Assembly (NCBI RefSeq): GCF_958450345.1
Contig: NC_088781.1
Location: 73,201,140-73,265,139 of the forward strand
DNA from: Calliphora vicina
Taxonomy: Eukaryota; Arthropoda; Insecta; Diptera; Calliphoridae
Reading direction: 5' to 3'
Length of the DNA stretch: 64,000 nucleotides
Below, one piece after another: positions 43,753-53,113 of this stretch. The notes under the pieces are model-generated. The model was not told the origin of the DNA and did no database searches. It saw only the letters and a program-made list of their open reading frames with translations. The stretch's first letter is position 1, and each line of letters begins with the position of its first letter. Made by a program: the position numbers and the translations under genes.

Positions 43753-44160
43753 CCCAGCAAAAACTTCGCTTACAAAGCTACCATGTCTTTTTAATAATGT
43801 CTTTTTTAATAACTTACTTTTTAAGTAGTACAGTCTAAGAAAACAAAATAAACAAACAAAACAAACAAACTGTTACTTTTTTTCAATTTGCCCATTTTTT
43901 TATTGCATGTTTATTTTTAGAAAAACAGAAAAGAATATTGCATTACTGTGTGAAAACCATTATTTGACGCACAATGAAATAACTAAGCAGTGGTGTAGTG
44001 AGTACAACAACAGACTAGCAAACGGATGGTTGGTGGTTCGACTCGTGGCTGCGACTTATTTTTTTTTTTTATTTCTTGTTTGCAAATACAAAATTCTATA
44101 AATAACTCTACTAACAAAACAAAATATAAAGGATTACTTTTGGGACATCGCGAACAAAAA
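43753..44160. mobile_element. Second TIR element with tRNA-like boxes
   Basis: Starts ACCCAGCAAAAACTTCGCTT, as the element at 36763, and probably ends near ACTTTTGGGA (44148). On the plus strand, GTGGTGTAGTGAGTACAACA (43990) and GGTGGTTCGACTCGTGGC (44033) lie about 40 bp apart, like A and B boxes of a Pol III promoter. Borders are less certain than in the first copy; no TA pair was found on the left. Confidence 0.55.
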
Positions 44161-44321
44161 TAATGACATCTTACAGTAGAAAAATAAGTAGTCGAATCGT
44201 CAAATTCTCCGTATTATTCTTACAAGTGCTGATGAATTGTGTTTCATTAAAATTTTCACAACACTTGTAGCTTTTTACACTTGTAAACTACAATTTCTAC
44301 AATTACAAGTTCTTGTACATA

Positions 44322-44570
44322 TAGGTTAGGTTAGGTTTTCCAGGCAGCCACGAAATAAGGAAGATAGAAAGAGCAGCTCACATGGGTCCATCAATGGTCC
44401 TTTTGTGTTACCTGAAAGTAGAAGAAAGAAGAAGAAAGAGGGACAGATATAAGTGAAAAGGGAGAAGAAGAAGATTGAAGAAGTTAAGGAGGAGATGTAA
44501 GAAGAAAAAGAGAGGGAGGAGGGAGGAGATCTTGGAGAATTTACGTGCCAATGAGTCGGCGATCATTGGG
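44322..44570 (-). other. LOA 3' UTR with pyrimidine tract and AACCT end
   Basis: The plus strand from 44408 to 44530 is almost all purine (GAAGAAAGAAGAAGAAAGAG and similar), hence a pyrimidine tract in the LINE RNA. The element ends ACCTAACCTAACCTATA (inverted at 44322), with no poly(A). LOA/I-group elements often end in short tandem repeats. Confidence 0.75.
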
Positions 44571-47500
44571 TCACTCTAAAGTGATCCCCGTGTCTGGTCT
44601 TTTCAACCAATTACTTCTACCTATAAAGGCACTAATGCCCTCAAGCCTCATATTCGAGAGCTCAGAGAGACTATCAAGGGAACGATGCCCCAGAAACCTT
44701 AGGCGTAGATCTCCTAATGCCGGACAATGACAAAGAAGATGAAAAATAGTTTCATCCTCCTCCTCATTTTGACAACTTCTGCAGAAGTCGTGGTACGGCA
44801 AACCAAGTCTCCTAGCGTGGTTACCAAAGGTGCAGTGTCCAGTTATGACCGCCACTACACCACTCAATTGTGAGCGTGTAAAGCCAAGAAGATGAATTGT
44901 CCGTCCCCGATTTAGTCGGGGCCATATCGTCCTGGTCATAGTGCATGTGGGTTCACAGTCCCATCTTGCCTGAGCGAGCTCATAGTAGAAGTTACTAATT
45001 TGTAGCTTGCATTTGGATAACGGAATCCCACATAGGAAATCTATGTCTCCGTCAGGTAACATGGCGCCTTTTCTCGCCAGATCATCGGCAACACAGTTGC
45101 CCGTAATAGTAATATCCCCGTGTCCCCGTACCCACTTGAGTACGACTATTGAATGTCTCGCCATCCTGTTTAAGGATGCCCGGCATTCCTGGACTAAGTT
45201 AGATGTTGTGTATACACCTGTCAGGGATTTTATAGCTGCCTGACTGTCAGTATATATACAAATATCCCTGTCAGATATCTTGTTATAACTAAGCCAGTTA
45301 GCCGCCCTTTTGATGGCCGATAATTCAGCCTGAATAATGCTACATTCATTCGGAAGTCTGAAAGATAACCTAATATCGAGTTCCCGAATATAGACACCTA
45401 CGCCAACTCGATCTCCCTTCACAGAACCGTCCGTATAGACTGAGAGACCCATTGTGTCATGTAAGGGCCCGTTCATTGCTTCCGTACCACACGGAATTGA
45501 GAAATCGAAATTCCTCGCTAAGAAGGGCCTAGAAATGCAGTAATAGATATTCTCCGGAAGAGTCTGAATACTACCTATTATGCTGGCGTGACCATATGGA
45601 GCGTGTTTCCACGCACCAATCGCGTTTAGCCTAAAGGCAGAAGTAAATGCCATTTTTCTTGCCATAAGATCCACAGGGATCCAGTTCAATATAGTAAAGA
45701 GCGACTTTGTTGCGGTCGTTCTTAAAGCTCCTGTTATCAGGATTGCCATTCTCCTTAACACTCTCTCGAATAGCATACACGTCGAGCCACTGTCTAGTGC
45801 CTTCCACCAGACAGAAACTCCATAAAATAGTGTCGGCTTAATGACCGCATCACATAGCCAGTTGACAAACTGGGGTCTAATACCCCATTGCGTACCTATC
45901 GCCCTCTTACAGACATACATAGCCGTCAAGGCTTTTGACGTCCTTGAAAGGGTATTGGGTTTCCAGGATAGTTTACTATCCAGAATAACTCCTAAGTATT
46001 TCGCACTGTCCGATAGTGTTAGTTCAACACCATTTAATCGGGGAAGCGAGAAATGAGGAATCTTGTACCTCCTTGTGAACAGTACAAGTTCAGTTTTGCC
46101 TGGGTTTACACTCAATCCACTGTCCGTACTCCACCGACTCAGTATACTGAGTGCATGTTCCAGGCGTTGTGATATCGTGTCCAAGTGGATCCCAGAGACT
46201 GCCACCGCGACGTCATCCGCGTAGGCGACAGTTTTATAACCTAAGAGATCCAATTTCCTGAGCAGACAATTTATGGCCAAATTCCACAGAAGTGGCGATA
46301 AGACACCTCCCTGAGGTGTACCCCTAGTGGCCATTCTCGTGATCACTGCCGTTCCCTTTTCGGAGCGAATGATCCTGTATCGTAGAAGGTTTGTGATGAA
46401 CCTTACAGTTGATTGGTCTAAACCAAGATCCTGTAGAGCTGAAACGATAGTTGCAGATTCTACGTTATTGAAGGCTCCTTCTATATCCAGAAAGGCCACT
46501 AACGAGAAATTACCAAATTCAAGGGATTTCTCAATATATCCCACTAAGGAGTGAAGTGCTGTCTCAACGGATTTGCCTTTCATGTAGGCGTGTTGAGAGG
46601 GAGATACTGATCCTTGTTTCAAAGACACTCGTATGTGGATGTCGATGATTCTTTCAAGGGTTTTCAGCAAGAATGATGATAGACTTATCGGTCTGAAATC
46701 TTTTGCTTTGGTGTGTGACGCTTTCCCCCCTTTCGGAATGAATGTCACAGTGCATTCGGTCCACCGTTTTGGTATGTAGGACCATGCAAGACAGGCATGA
46801 TAGATAGTTATCAGCCAAGGAGTGACTAGATCTATATTATTCTGTAGATCAGCGGGTATTATACCATCTGGGCCCGGAGACTTGTAAGAGTCAAAACTCC
46901 GTATGGCCCATTTTATCAAATGTTCGTCAAGTATAATTGACGAAGTTGTCCGATTGTTCGGTTGGGATGCACTAGCAATATCCGGAGGCAAGTTCCCCGG
47001 AAAATGAGTGTCCATGAGTACTTCTAGTGTCTCACGTCCATCAGTAGTCCACCTACCATCCTGTTTCTGAATATAACCTTGAACAGTTGGTGTTTTCGAT
47101 AAGATCTTGCGCAGACGATTTGTCTCAGAGGAACTTTCGACGCCGCTGCAGAAATTCCTCCAGGACTTACGTTTCGCGCTCCTGACCATATTCTTAAATT
47201 TGTTCAACATAGACTTATACATTGACCAGTTGCCTGATCTTTTCGCCTCGTTGAATAGTTTACGACAATTACGCCTAGTGTTCGCTATGTCTAAAGACCA
47301 CCATGGAGGTCTTACCTTTCCTCTGCGAGCAGAGGGAGTGCATGTACGTCTTGTGGCCTCACTGAGAGAAAGTGTGAGCTTTTCCACGGCGCTTTCAATG
47401 TCCCTAGTGTCACCTATGAGAGGGGGTGAGGGAAGTAAACCATCAAGGATCCGCCTGTGATCATCCCAATTGGTTTTCCTCCTATTTAGAAAAGGCTTTT

Positions 47501-48188
47501 CCTTCTCAACTTCCAATTCTATTAAGAATGTCAGATACCTGTGATCAGACAGAGAGCAATCATCTGAAACCTTCCAATTCCTTATGAGTTGCGAGTGGCT
47601 TGCACTGACAAGCGTAATGTCCAGAACTTCTTGCCTATTTGCTACCACAAAAGTAGGTTCTGAACCTCGATTGACAACTACCAGATTAAAGTCTAATATG
47701 AAGTCTAAAATGTACTCACCTCGTTCGTTTCTATCTGAGCTACCCCAGATTGTGTGGTGAGCATTTGCATCAGCTCCGATAATTACAGGAGTTCTGGCCC
47801 TATTTGCGGCACGCATCATATTAGATACCAGGTTATTCGGTGGTGGTTCAACCTGGTCGTGCGCCATATAGCTCGAGAGCAGCCACACCTTACCTGCACC
47901 TGTCTCCCAAGCAGCAGCTACTGTATCTTCATCGCTGTAATCAGGAAGAATGAAGATATTAAGATGGTTCTTAACCAAAATGCAAGATCTTATTTTACCT
48001 GTGCGTCTTATGTACAAAAGTTTGTACTTTTTGGCGTTGAGTCCACGAATTTCGCCATTGTGTATCCACGGCTCCTGGACCAACGCAATGTCCTCCCCAT
48101 ATTTAGCAATGTGGAGGAGCAGGGCAGCCGAAGCTGCCTTAGAGTGGTGAAGGTTCACTTGGATCGCCTTCACCATGGTCTGGATCAT
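44571..48188 (-). CDS. LOA-clade ORF2: endonuclease, RT, RNase H
   Basis: Intact 1205-residue protein counting from the Met at 48188; the frame is open 94 codons further but that part overlaps ORF1 and looks non-native. Domains: APE endonuclease about 1-220 (IIGADANAHHTIWGSSDRNE near 137, LSDHRY near 212); RT about 430-740 (SPGPDGIIPADL near 437, FIPKGGKASHTKAKDFRPIS, FLDIEGAFNNV near 566, RGTPQGGVLSPLLWNLAIN, YADDVAVAV near 656); RNase H about 912-1045 (VYTDGSVKG, QAELSAI, IYTDSQAAIKSL, GHGDITITGN..AD); C-terminal Cys/His motif CRSCQNEEEDETIFHLLCHC near 1136. RNase H plus this C-terminus (AVITGHCTFGNHARRLGLP) points to LOA (Bilbo/Baggins relatives). It would nick target DNA and copy element RNA. 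Confidence 0.93.
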   Translation of the reverse strand: MIQTMVKAIQVNLHHSKAASAALLLHIAKYGEDIALVQEPWIHNGEIRGLNAKKYKLLYIRRTGKIRSCILVKNHLNIFILPDYSDEDTVAAAWETGAGKVWLLSSYMAHDQVEPPPNNLVSNMMRAANRARTPVIIGADANAHHTIWGSSDRNERGEYILDFILDFNLVVVNRGSEPTFVVANRQEVLDITLVSASHSQLIRNWKVSDDCSLSDHRYLTFLIELEVEKEKPFLNRRKTNWDDHRRILDGLLPSPPLIGDTRDIESAVEKLTLSLSEATRRTCTPSARRGKVRPPWWSLDIANTRRNCRKLFNEAKRSGNWSMYKSMLNKFKNMVRSAKRKSWRNFCSGVESSSETNRLRKILSKTPTVQGYIQKQDGRWTTDGRETLEVLMDTHFPGNLPPDIASASQPNNRTTSSIILDEHLIKWAIRSFDSYKSPGPDGIIPADLQNNIDLVTPWLITIYHACLAWSYIPKRWTECTVTFIPKGGKASHTKAKDFRPISLSSFLLKTLERIIDIHIRVSLKQGSVSPSQHAYMKGKSVETALHSLVGYIEKSLEFGNFSLVAFLDIEGAFNNVESATIVSALQDLGLDQSTVRFITNLLRYRIIRSEKGTAVITRMATRGTPQGGVLSPLLWNLAINCLLRKLDLLGYKTVAYADDVAVAVSGIHLDTISQRLEHALSILSRWSTDSGLSVNPGKTELVLFTRRYKIPHFSLPRLNGVELTLSDSAKYLGVILDSKLSWKPNTLSRTSKALTAMYVCKRAIGTQWGIRPQFVNWLCDAVIKPTLFYGVSVWWKALDSGSTCMLFERVLRRMAILITGALRTTATKSLFTILNWIPVDLMARKMAFTSAFRLNAIGAWKHAPYGHASIIGSIQTLPENIYYCISRPFLARNFDFSIPCGTEAMNGPLHDTMGLSVYTDGSVKGDRVGVGVYIRELDIRLSFRLPNECSIIQAELSAIKRAANWLSYNKISDRDICIYTDSQAAIKSLTGVYTTSNLVQECRASLNRMARHSIVVLKWVRGHGDITITGNCVADDLARKGAMLPDGDIDFLCGIPLSKCKLQISNFYYELAQARWDCEPTCTMTRTIWPRLNRGRTIHLLGFTRSQLSGVVAVITGHCTFGNHARRLGLPYHDFCRSCQNEEEDETIFHLLCHCPALGDLRLRFLGHRSLDSLSELSNMRLEGISAFIGRSNWLKRPDTGITLE

Positions 48189-49653
48189 ATATGACCGTAA
48201 CGTCGATGTCTTCTGGGTCTGATTCCAGAAGAACATCTTCATCCTCCACATCACCCAGAGCGCAGAATAGGTCCCCAACCATACTGGAGTGTGATTGGGT
48301 CTCCATTTTGTCCTCAGAGCTTGCGGGGTCGTCCAGTTTAATTTTGCAGTCCATATCCTGCGGAGCTTCCAGTTTAACACCAGAAGTTTCGGGGTCGAGC
48401 TTGTCGTCACCACGGTAGATGCGCAGCTTGATACTATCGAAACCATAGTAAATCTTGCTTTGCCTCTCACGTAGTGGCGCCAAGGATTCCTTGTTAAGGA
48501 CTACGACCACCTTTCTATGCGCACCTTCAGGAGCGGAAACCTTAACCACCTTCAAGTTATGGGTTGGTAGATCGGGATTACCGCTCTGAATGTATGCCAG
48601 AATCTCCTCAGGTTCATGTGGCTCCGCCGGAATAACTGTGACTGATCTCGGTCTACGAGGTATCTCGTTTACCGGGATCACGTCCAGTTTCGCGCCAGGC
48701 CACAATTCCCCTAGGGACGCAATTGCTAATTTTAGCAGTAGAGCTGAGCGGTCATTGGTACACGCTAGCAGTTTTACATGGCCTTGATACCAGCCAGCAT
48801 CGTCGTTTTGCGGGGATGGACCGGGATTCTCCTTGAGAATCTTCCAGTATACCCCCAGCATACCCTGACGGATTTTCAGCCATTTCTCCTGGGAGATAGC
48901 TCCGTCATCAACACTCCTGTCGATAATAGCCCTTACAAGTGGATTGCGAGCAACTTCACTGTAAGGCCTTCTTATCACACGAGCCTCTTGCTTCGGACGT
49001 TTAGTCTTCGGCTGTGTGTTTTGCTGCTGGAGCAGCTCCTCCTCTGAGCGTTGCCGTTTGGGCCCAGCAGATGCGCCTTGGTTCGCTGCATCTGCGCTTG
49101 GAGGAGTGTTTGAGCTGTCCAGCTCAGCCAGTTGAGCCTTAGCCCAACTTAGTTTCGACAATTCGTCGATGTTAAGCGCATCGGCCGACTTGGATCCAAG
49201 CCGGTTGATAATGCGCATGGCGGCACGCCTTTGCACGAAAGCCCTCCTGGATGGTTCTTTGCGAATGGGGGCGTTCGGTTCTGCCGTAGTGGCGGGTGGG
49301 GCTACGGTGGTTGGACCCGACTTCTGGTTCGACGATCCAACCTGTAGCATTTTCGCAGGGACAACTGTCTTCTCGACAGTGTCCAATGCAGGGGCTGTTG
49401 CTGGTATATTACCAGCGAGGGCTAATGCAGCTTTTGAGGTGCTTGGCTTAAAGTCCAAGGCTACCTCGCTGCTTTTAGTCAAACTGTCACCAGAAGGTTG
49501 GACAGTCGACTGTTTGCAATCAGCCAGCATAGGTTTCCCCTGCTGGCCTTTTGCTGTTTGTTTTTTGTTATTGTTTTGTATTGTGTTATTCATTTTTGTT
49601 CCCACGAGTGAGCGCGTAAGGGGATGGACACTCCATGCAGGGACGGCGTACAT
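48139..49653 (-). CDS. LOA-clade ORF1 RNA-binding protein
   Basis: 504 codons from the first Met, or 484 from the Met at 49593 (MNNTIQNNNKK), which is the more plausible start because the first 20 residues look like leader. The N-terminal third is low-complexity (Ala/Thr/Pro/Lys) and basic, with a KPMLADCK..KRQRSEEELLQQQ..KRPKQE nuclear-signal-like region. The middle (about 230-420) has PLVRAIIDRSVDDGAISQEK, LLKLAIASLGELWPGAKLDV, IPRRPRSVTVIPAEP and VVVVLNKESLAPLRE, resembling the DUF4780-type domain of insect LINE ORF1s. The C-terminus is very acidic (SEDKMETQ..EDEDVLLESDPEDID). No zinc knuckles. It would package LINE RNA. Confidence 0.83.
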   Translation of the reverse strand: MYAVPAWSVHPLTRSLVGTKMNNTIQNNNKKQTAKGQQGKPMLADCKQSTVQPSGDSLTKSSEVALDFKPSTSKAALALAGNIPATAPALDTVEKTVVPAKMLQVGSSNQKSGPTTVAPPATTAEPNAPIRKEPSRRAFVQRRAAMRIINRLGSKSADALNIDELSKLSWAKAQLAELDSSNTPPSADAANQGASAGPKRQRSEEELLQQQNTQPKTKRPKQEARVIRRPYSEVARNPLVRAIIDRSVDDGAISQEKWLKIRQGMLGVYWKILKENPGPSPQNDDAGWYQGHVKLLACTNDRSALLLKLAIASLGELWPGAKLDVIPVNEIPRRPRSVTVIPAEPHEPEEILAYIQSGNPDLPTHNLKVVKVSAPEGAHRKVVVVLNKESLAPLRERQSKIYYGFDSIKLRIYRGDDKLDPETSGVKLEAPQDMDCKIKLDDPASSEDKMETQSHSSMVGDLFCALGDVEDEDVLLESDPEDIDVTVIYDPDHGEGDPSEPSPL

Positions 49654-49659
49654 GGATTA

Positions 49660-50185
49660 GGCGAAAACTGTATTACAACCGACCCGTGCCCTGGCGTCGG
49701 AGGGGAGCTGTTAGCGACTAGTTATCTTTAACCACTTACTAGCCATTCAGGTCTTCGGCACTGCTACCATCACCTTGACCTTACAAGTGGGGGGGAAAGA
49801 AAGAGTAGAGAGAGAAAGAACAGTTTTGGTCCGCGGGTAGTAACACTAGAAGAGAGAGAGAATGTGTTAGCACTAGGTAACCATTTGTCAAAAATGTATC
49901 ACCAGTAATAACAGTATCCTAACACCAATTACATCCTACTGTGACCATTTGTTATAAAATGCATCACAGTATTATGATAGTCGGCTGACACATTTCCGTT
50001 TACCGACCTAGCTATGTCAAGAAGTTCAGACCATTTGTTAAAAATGCATCTTAAGATATTGACATCGCTTGAGCATTTGTCAAGGCTAGTGACCTGTTGT
50101 CAAAACAGTATCACTAGACTAGGCAGTTGCTCCCCCTATCCGCCACCTGGGACGCGTCCGATGGGAGACTGAGAACTCCACACGG
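49660..50185 (-). promoter_or_regulatory. LOA 5' UTR with about five degenerate tandem units
   Basis: Units with the core ACCATTTGTTAAAAATGCATC recur at about 49880, 49943, 50029, 50070 and 50092, each followed by a different spacer. Non-LTR elements carry internal Pol II promoters here, so these may be regulatory repeats. A CT-rich/GA-rich strip lies at 49795-49865. The 5' end is approximate (about 50160-50185). Confidence 0.6.
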
Positions 50186-50596
50186 AATATATATTGCGAT
50201 ATTAATTTTACAATTCTTATTTATTATTACTCAAAATGCTAAAATATCCTATAAAAAAGCAATATAACATATTTCAATAATATTTCTTATTTTTTAGACC
50301 CAATCTATCGGAAAATTTATTTTTTGGCCACGAATGCTTCTTTTTATTGATATTAAATAAATAAGTAAATAAAAATAAATATTTTTTATTTATTTTTATG
50401 GGGGACTGATAAAAATAAATACTTTTGCAATTATGGGTACTAATTTGGAATTGTCTATATATGTTTAGATTTCCAAAGTAGCTATTCCCACAAGCAAAAA
50501 AAAAAAAATAGTAAGAAAGTATAGTCGCTCAAGCCCGAACATATGATACCCTACACCAATTGCCTTCAAATTAGGTGGCATGACTTCTGTATATAT
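50186..50596. other. AT-rich spacer, no gene
   Basis: AT-rich sequence between the LOA LINE and solo LTR D; contains AAATAAATAAGTAAATAAAA-like low complexity near 50355-50400. No coding frame. Confidence 0.4.
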
Positions 50597-51182
50597 TGTT
50601 ACGAAATTGTACTTGAATTCAAATATAACGATTTTAACGGCTGATTTAAAAGTAGCATAATGCTTTCAAATAACAGTGCTGTAAAACTGTAACATATCTG
50701 TGGGCATTATTAAATAAGAGCTTTCAGTTGATTTGATTGTAAGTTGGCAACGCTGTATTCGATTTCGAATATTCAGTTAAAGAACATTGTAGAAAGTACA
50801 CCACAGATGGCGTATGATCTAGAATATTCCAACTTTGACAGTTAAAGAGCAATCTAGAGTGCAGATGGCAGTGTTATAAATAGTGGCAGAGGTTGCAGTC
50901 GTTAGGAGTTTATCAGAGACGCTATTTGAATAAACATCGGCTGAGTGCCTTAAAGTGTGCTGTGTTTTTCAAGTGAATTCGTATACATTATAAAGTGTCT
51001 GTATTTCTTATAATTTATAAACGTGTATAAAAAAACATTGAGTGACTGTTGTTGTTGTACATTTGAATAAATAAAGAGTTGTTACCATTTTCAAACTACT
51101 AAACGGCTTTTATTTGCAATCAAAAGTATCCGGTTTATTTAAAGGAAATAAACCAGCGTTTTGAAAAGGTTAAAACGTAACA
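50597..51182 (+). repeat. Solo LTR, TGTTACGAAATT family (copy D)
   Basis: 586 bp, TGTTACGAAATTGTACTTGA to AAAACGTAACA, with perfect ATAT duplication (50593-50596, 51183-51186). TATAAATAG near 50877 and AATAAATAAAG near 51065. Closest to copy B in its mid-region (ATTTCGAATATTCAG). Confidence 0.93.
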
Positions 51183-51693
51183 ATATGAAACTTATATAAA
51201 AATAAACAAAATAAATAAATCGTTACTTTAATATAGACAGGACCTAACTCGTGTTTCGATAAATGGTCCACTCATATATCATATTTAGCAAAAAAAATCT
51301 CGACTTAATAAAAAACACGAGTTAGGGCCTTTCTATATTAATTTAAATTGATATTAAAATTTTTTGATTTTGTGTTTATTTTAACTAATTTTTATTAAAA
51401 AATAGTTAAAAATAAAATTTTGTTTCAATTTATCATTCACTTGTAACTTGTAAAAATATTTCTGAGGGTCTCCGTCACCCTAAGCTTTTTTCCTACAATT
51501 CTACAAGTTTACAAGTGCAAATTTTGTTTTGTGAAACAAAACCACTTGTAGAAGTATGACTTGTGACTTGTAAAATTCACTTGTAGCTACAAACTTGTAA
51601 TTGTATTTTGATGAAACACAATTATTCACAAGTTCAAAATTTTACAGTCAAAAACACTTGTAATTGTGAACTTGCAGCTTAGTGAAATAGGCC

Positions 51694-53113
51694 AAGGATT
51701 CGTGTTAAGATTCAGTTGAATAAACACAACACGCGTTTATGTTTATACTTAAGAACCTTAGTAAAAAATTGAAAAGGACTAATTCTTGGATAACGGCGTG
51801 GATAAATAAAATTAGATAAAATCCTAAGTGAACCTAAAAAAAAAAACTGAAATTTTAAAATCCTAATTGAACCTAAAACTGAAATTTTAAAATACTAAGT
51901 GAACAGCAGGATAAAATAAAACTAAAACTTTAAAATTAATTAAAAATCTAAGTGAATAGTAAAATAAAATAAACCTGAAACCTGAACAGTAAAATAAAAC
52001 AAAAAAAAAACATATCCTAAAGCTGAAATTTAGGAAAAAGAAAGAAAATATTAAATCCGAAAATTTAAAACTATTGAAAGAAAGCAAAAGTAGAAACAAC
52101 AAGCTAAACTCAACCATAAAAATACCAACCACCAAAAATACCATTAAAAGCTACAACAGTAATAGGGTTTTTACACTTACGTACATTTTGGCGAAACGTA
52201 TGGAAGATGTTGAAAACTTGAAAGATTTGTTCACACTTGCAACATCTAACATCTACCATCAGTAAAATTGCAAAAATATTAAAAATCATATTGTTTTTAT
52301 GAAAACAAAATGAATTGAGACTGGTTTTCTTTTTTATACTATTAAATTAAATAAGAAAATAATTTCACAAGCAAATTTCAAACAAATAAAATGTCCCCTC
52401 ATTATTATACAAATATTTGTTTACATTTTTTTCTTAATATAAATGTCATTTTATTAGTGGTGATACTAAAATAATCGAAAGATGTTAGGTGGAACGAAAT
52501 GAGATAGGAACATTTTGTAAAGATGTAGAAAGATGTTGGCACTCAGCCCTGTGCAATTCTTATGGGAAGATGTTAACATCTTTGCAAATTGATGGTAGAT
52601 GTTAGATGTGCGCTAGTGTAAAAACCCTATAACAAAGCCAACAAATTACAACATCAAAATCAAGAAAATCATACCGAAGAAATCAACTAAATCAAAGACA
52701 GAGGAACATAACAACTCAGATCCCAGCACCAACAACTAACAACAGAAAAAATGAACAAGACAACAAAACCAACAACGCAACAAGAAATATCAACAAAAAA
52801 CCAACGTGACAACAATACCAACAAGAAACAACTATAATTAACAACAAGATGATGTTGAAAATAATTATTGTAATGTAAGAATATAATATTATAATTATTT
52901 AAAATTATTAGTTTTTATAATTTAGTGTCATAGATAAATTAAAAGAAAACATAAAATAGTTCTAATAAGATTTAAAAAAACAAAGTTTAAAAGAACCAAA
53001 GTTAAAAAACAAATAAGATTTAAGGAAACAAGTTAATAAATTAAGTTTAAAAACAAAGTTAAATAAAGGTAATAGTTCTATAATTTGTAATTCTTCAAGT
53101 TTTCCTTTCAATT
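51694..53113 (+). other. Leader region of gypsy G2
   Basis: After the 8-kb insertion, the sequence AAGGATTCGTGTTAAGATTC continues the leader begun at 43697. It is A-rich, strongly strand-asymmetric (few T) at 51830-52150 and 52630-53080, as in the leaders of 17.6/297-type elements, and contains a 463-bp MITE at 52165-52627. No reading frame is expected until gag at 53114. Confidence 0.65.
52165..52627. mobile_element. TA-flanked MITE, 463 bp
   Basis: GGGTTTTTACACTTACG at the left and CGCTAGTGTAAAAACCC at the right, with TA on both sides (52163-52164, 52628-52629). An inner inverted pair, ACATCTAACATCTACCATCA (52237) and TGATGGTAGATGTTAGATGT (52591), extends the TIR. AGATGTT repeats throughout. 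No coding capacity; mariner/Tc1-like by target. Confidence 0.82.

Larger units (their letters stand above)
44322..50185 (-). mobile_element. LOA-clade LINE, apparently intact
   Basis: Minus-strand element with a 5' UTR of repeats (about 50185-49660), ORF1 (49653/49593-48139), ORF2 (48188-44571) overlapping ORF1 by about 50 bases, a pyrimidine-rich 3' UTR and a 3' end in short AACCT repeats instead of poly(A). Both ORFs are uninterrupted. Base composition is far more GC-rich than the surroundings, and it has suffered no insertion, consistent with a young copy. Flanks ATATA on both sides may be the TSD. Confidence 0.87.
43715..51693. mobile_element. Palindromic GGCC-ended element in the G2 leader
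   Basis: GGCCTATTTCACTAAACTAC at 43715 is mirrored by GTGAAATAGGCC at 51693, and ACAAGTTTACAAGT-like repeats fill both inner flanks (43736-43752, 44263-44320, 51485-51680). Resembles PIF/Harbinger-type MITEs such as 25407-26072, but flanks (AGG against AAG) do not give a clean 3-bp TSD. Its native sequence is under 1 kb; the rest is a TIR/tRNA-like element, a LOA LINE and a solo LTR. Confidence 0.7.

Noticed and set aside
44328..44343. Insect telomere repeat TTAGG
   Set aside because: Only about three units of GGTTA, at the exact 3' end of the LOA LINE, and flies lack TTAGG telomeres; it is the element's terminal repeat.
45007..49660. Many plus-strand frames up to 163 codons
   Set aside because: Shadows of the LOA ORF1 and ORF2, which explain the open antisense by their GC-rich codons.
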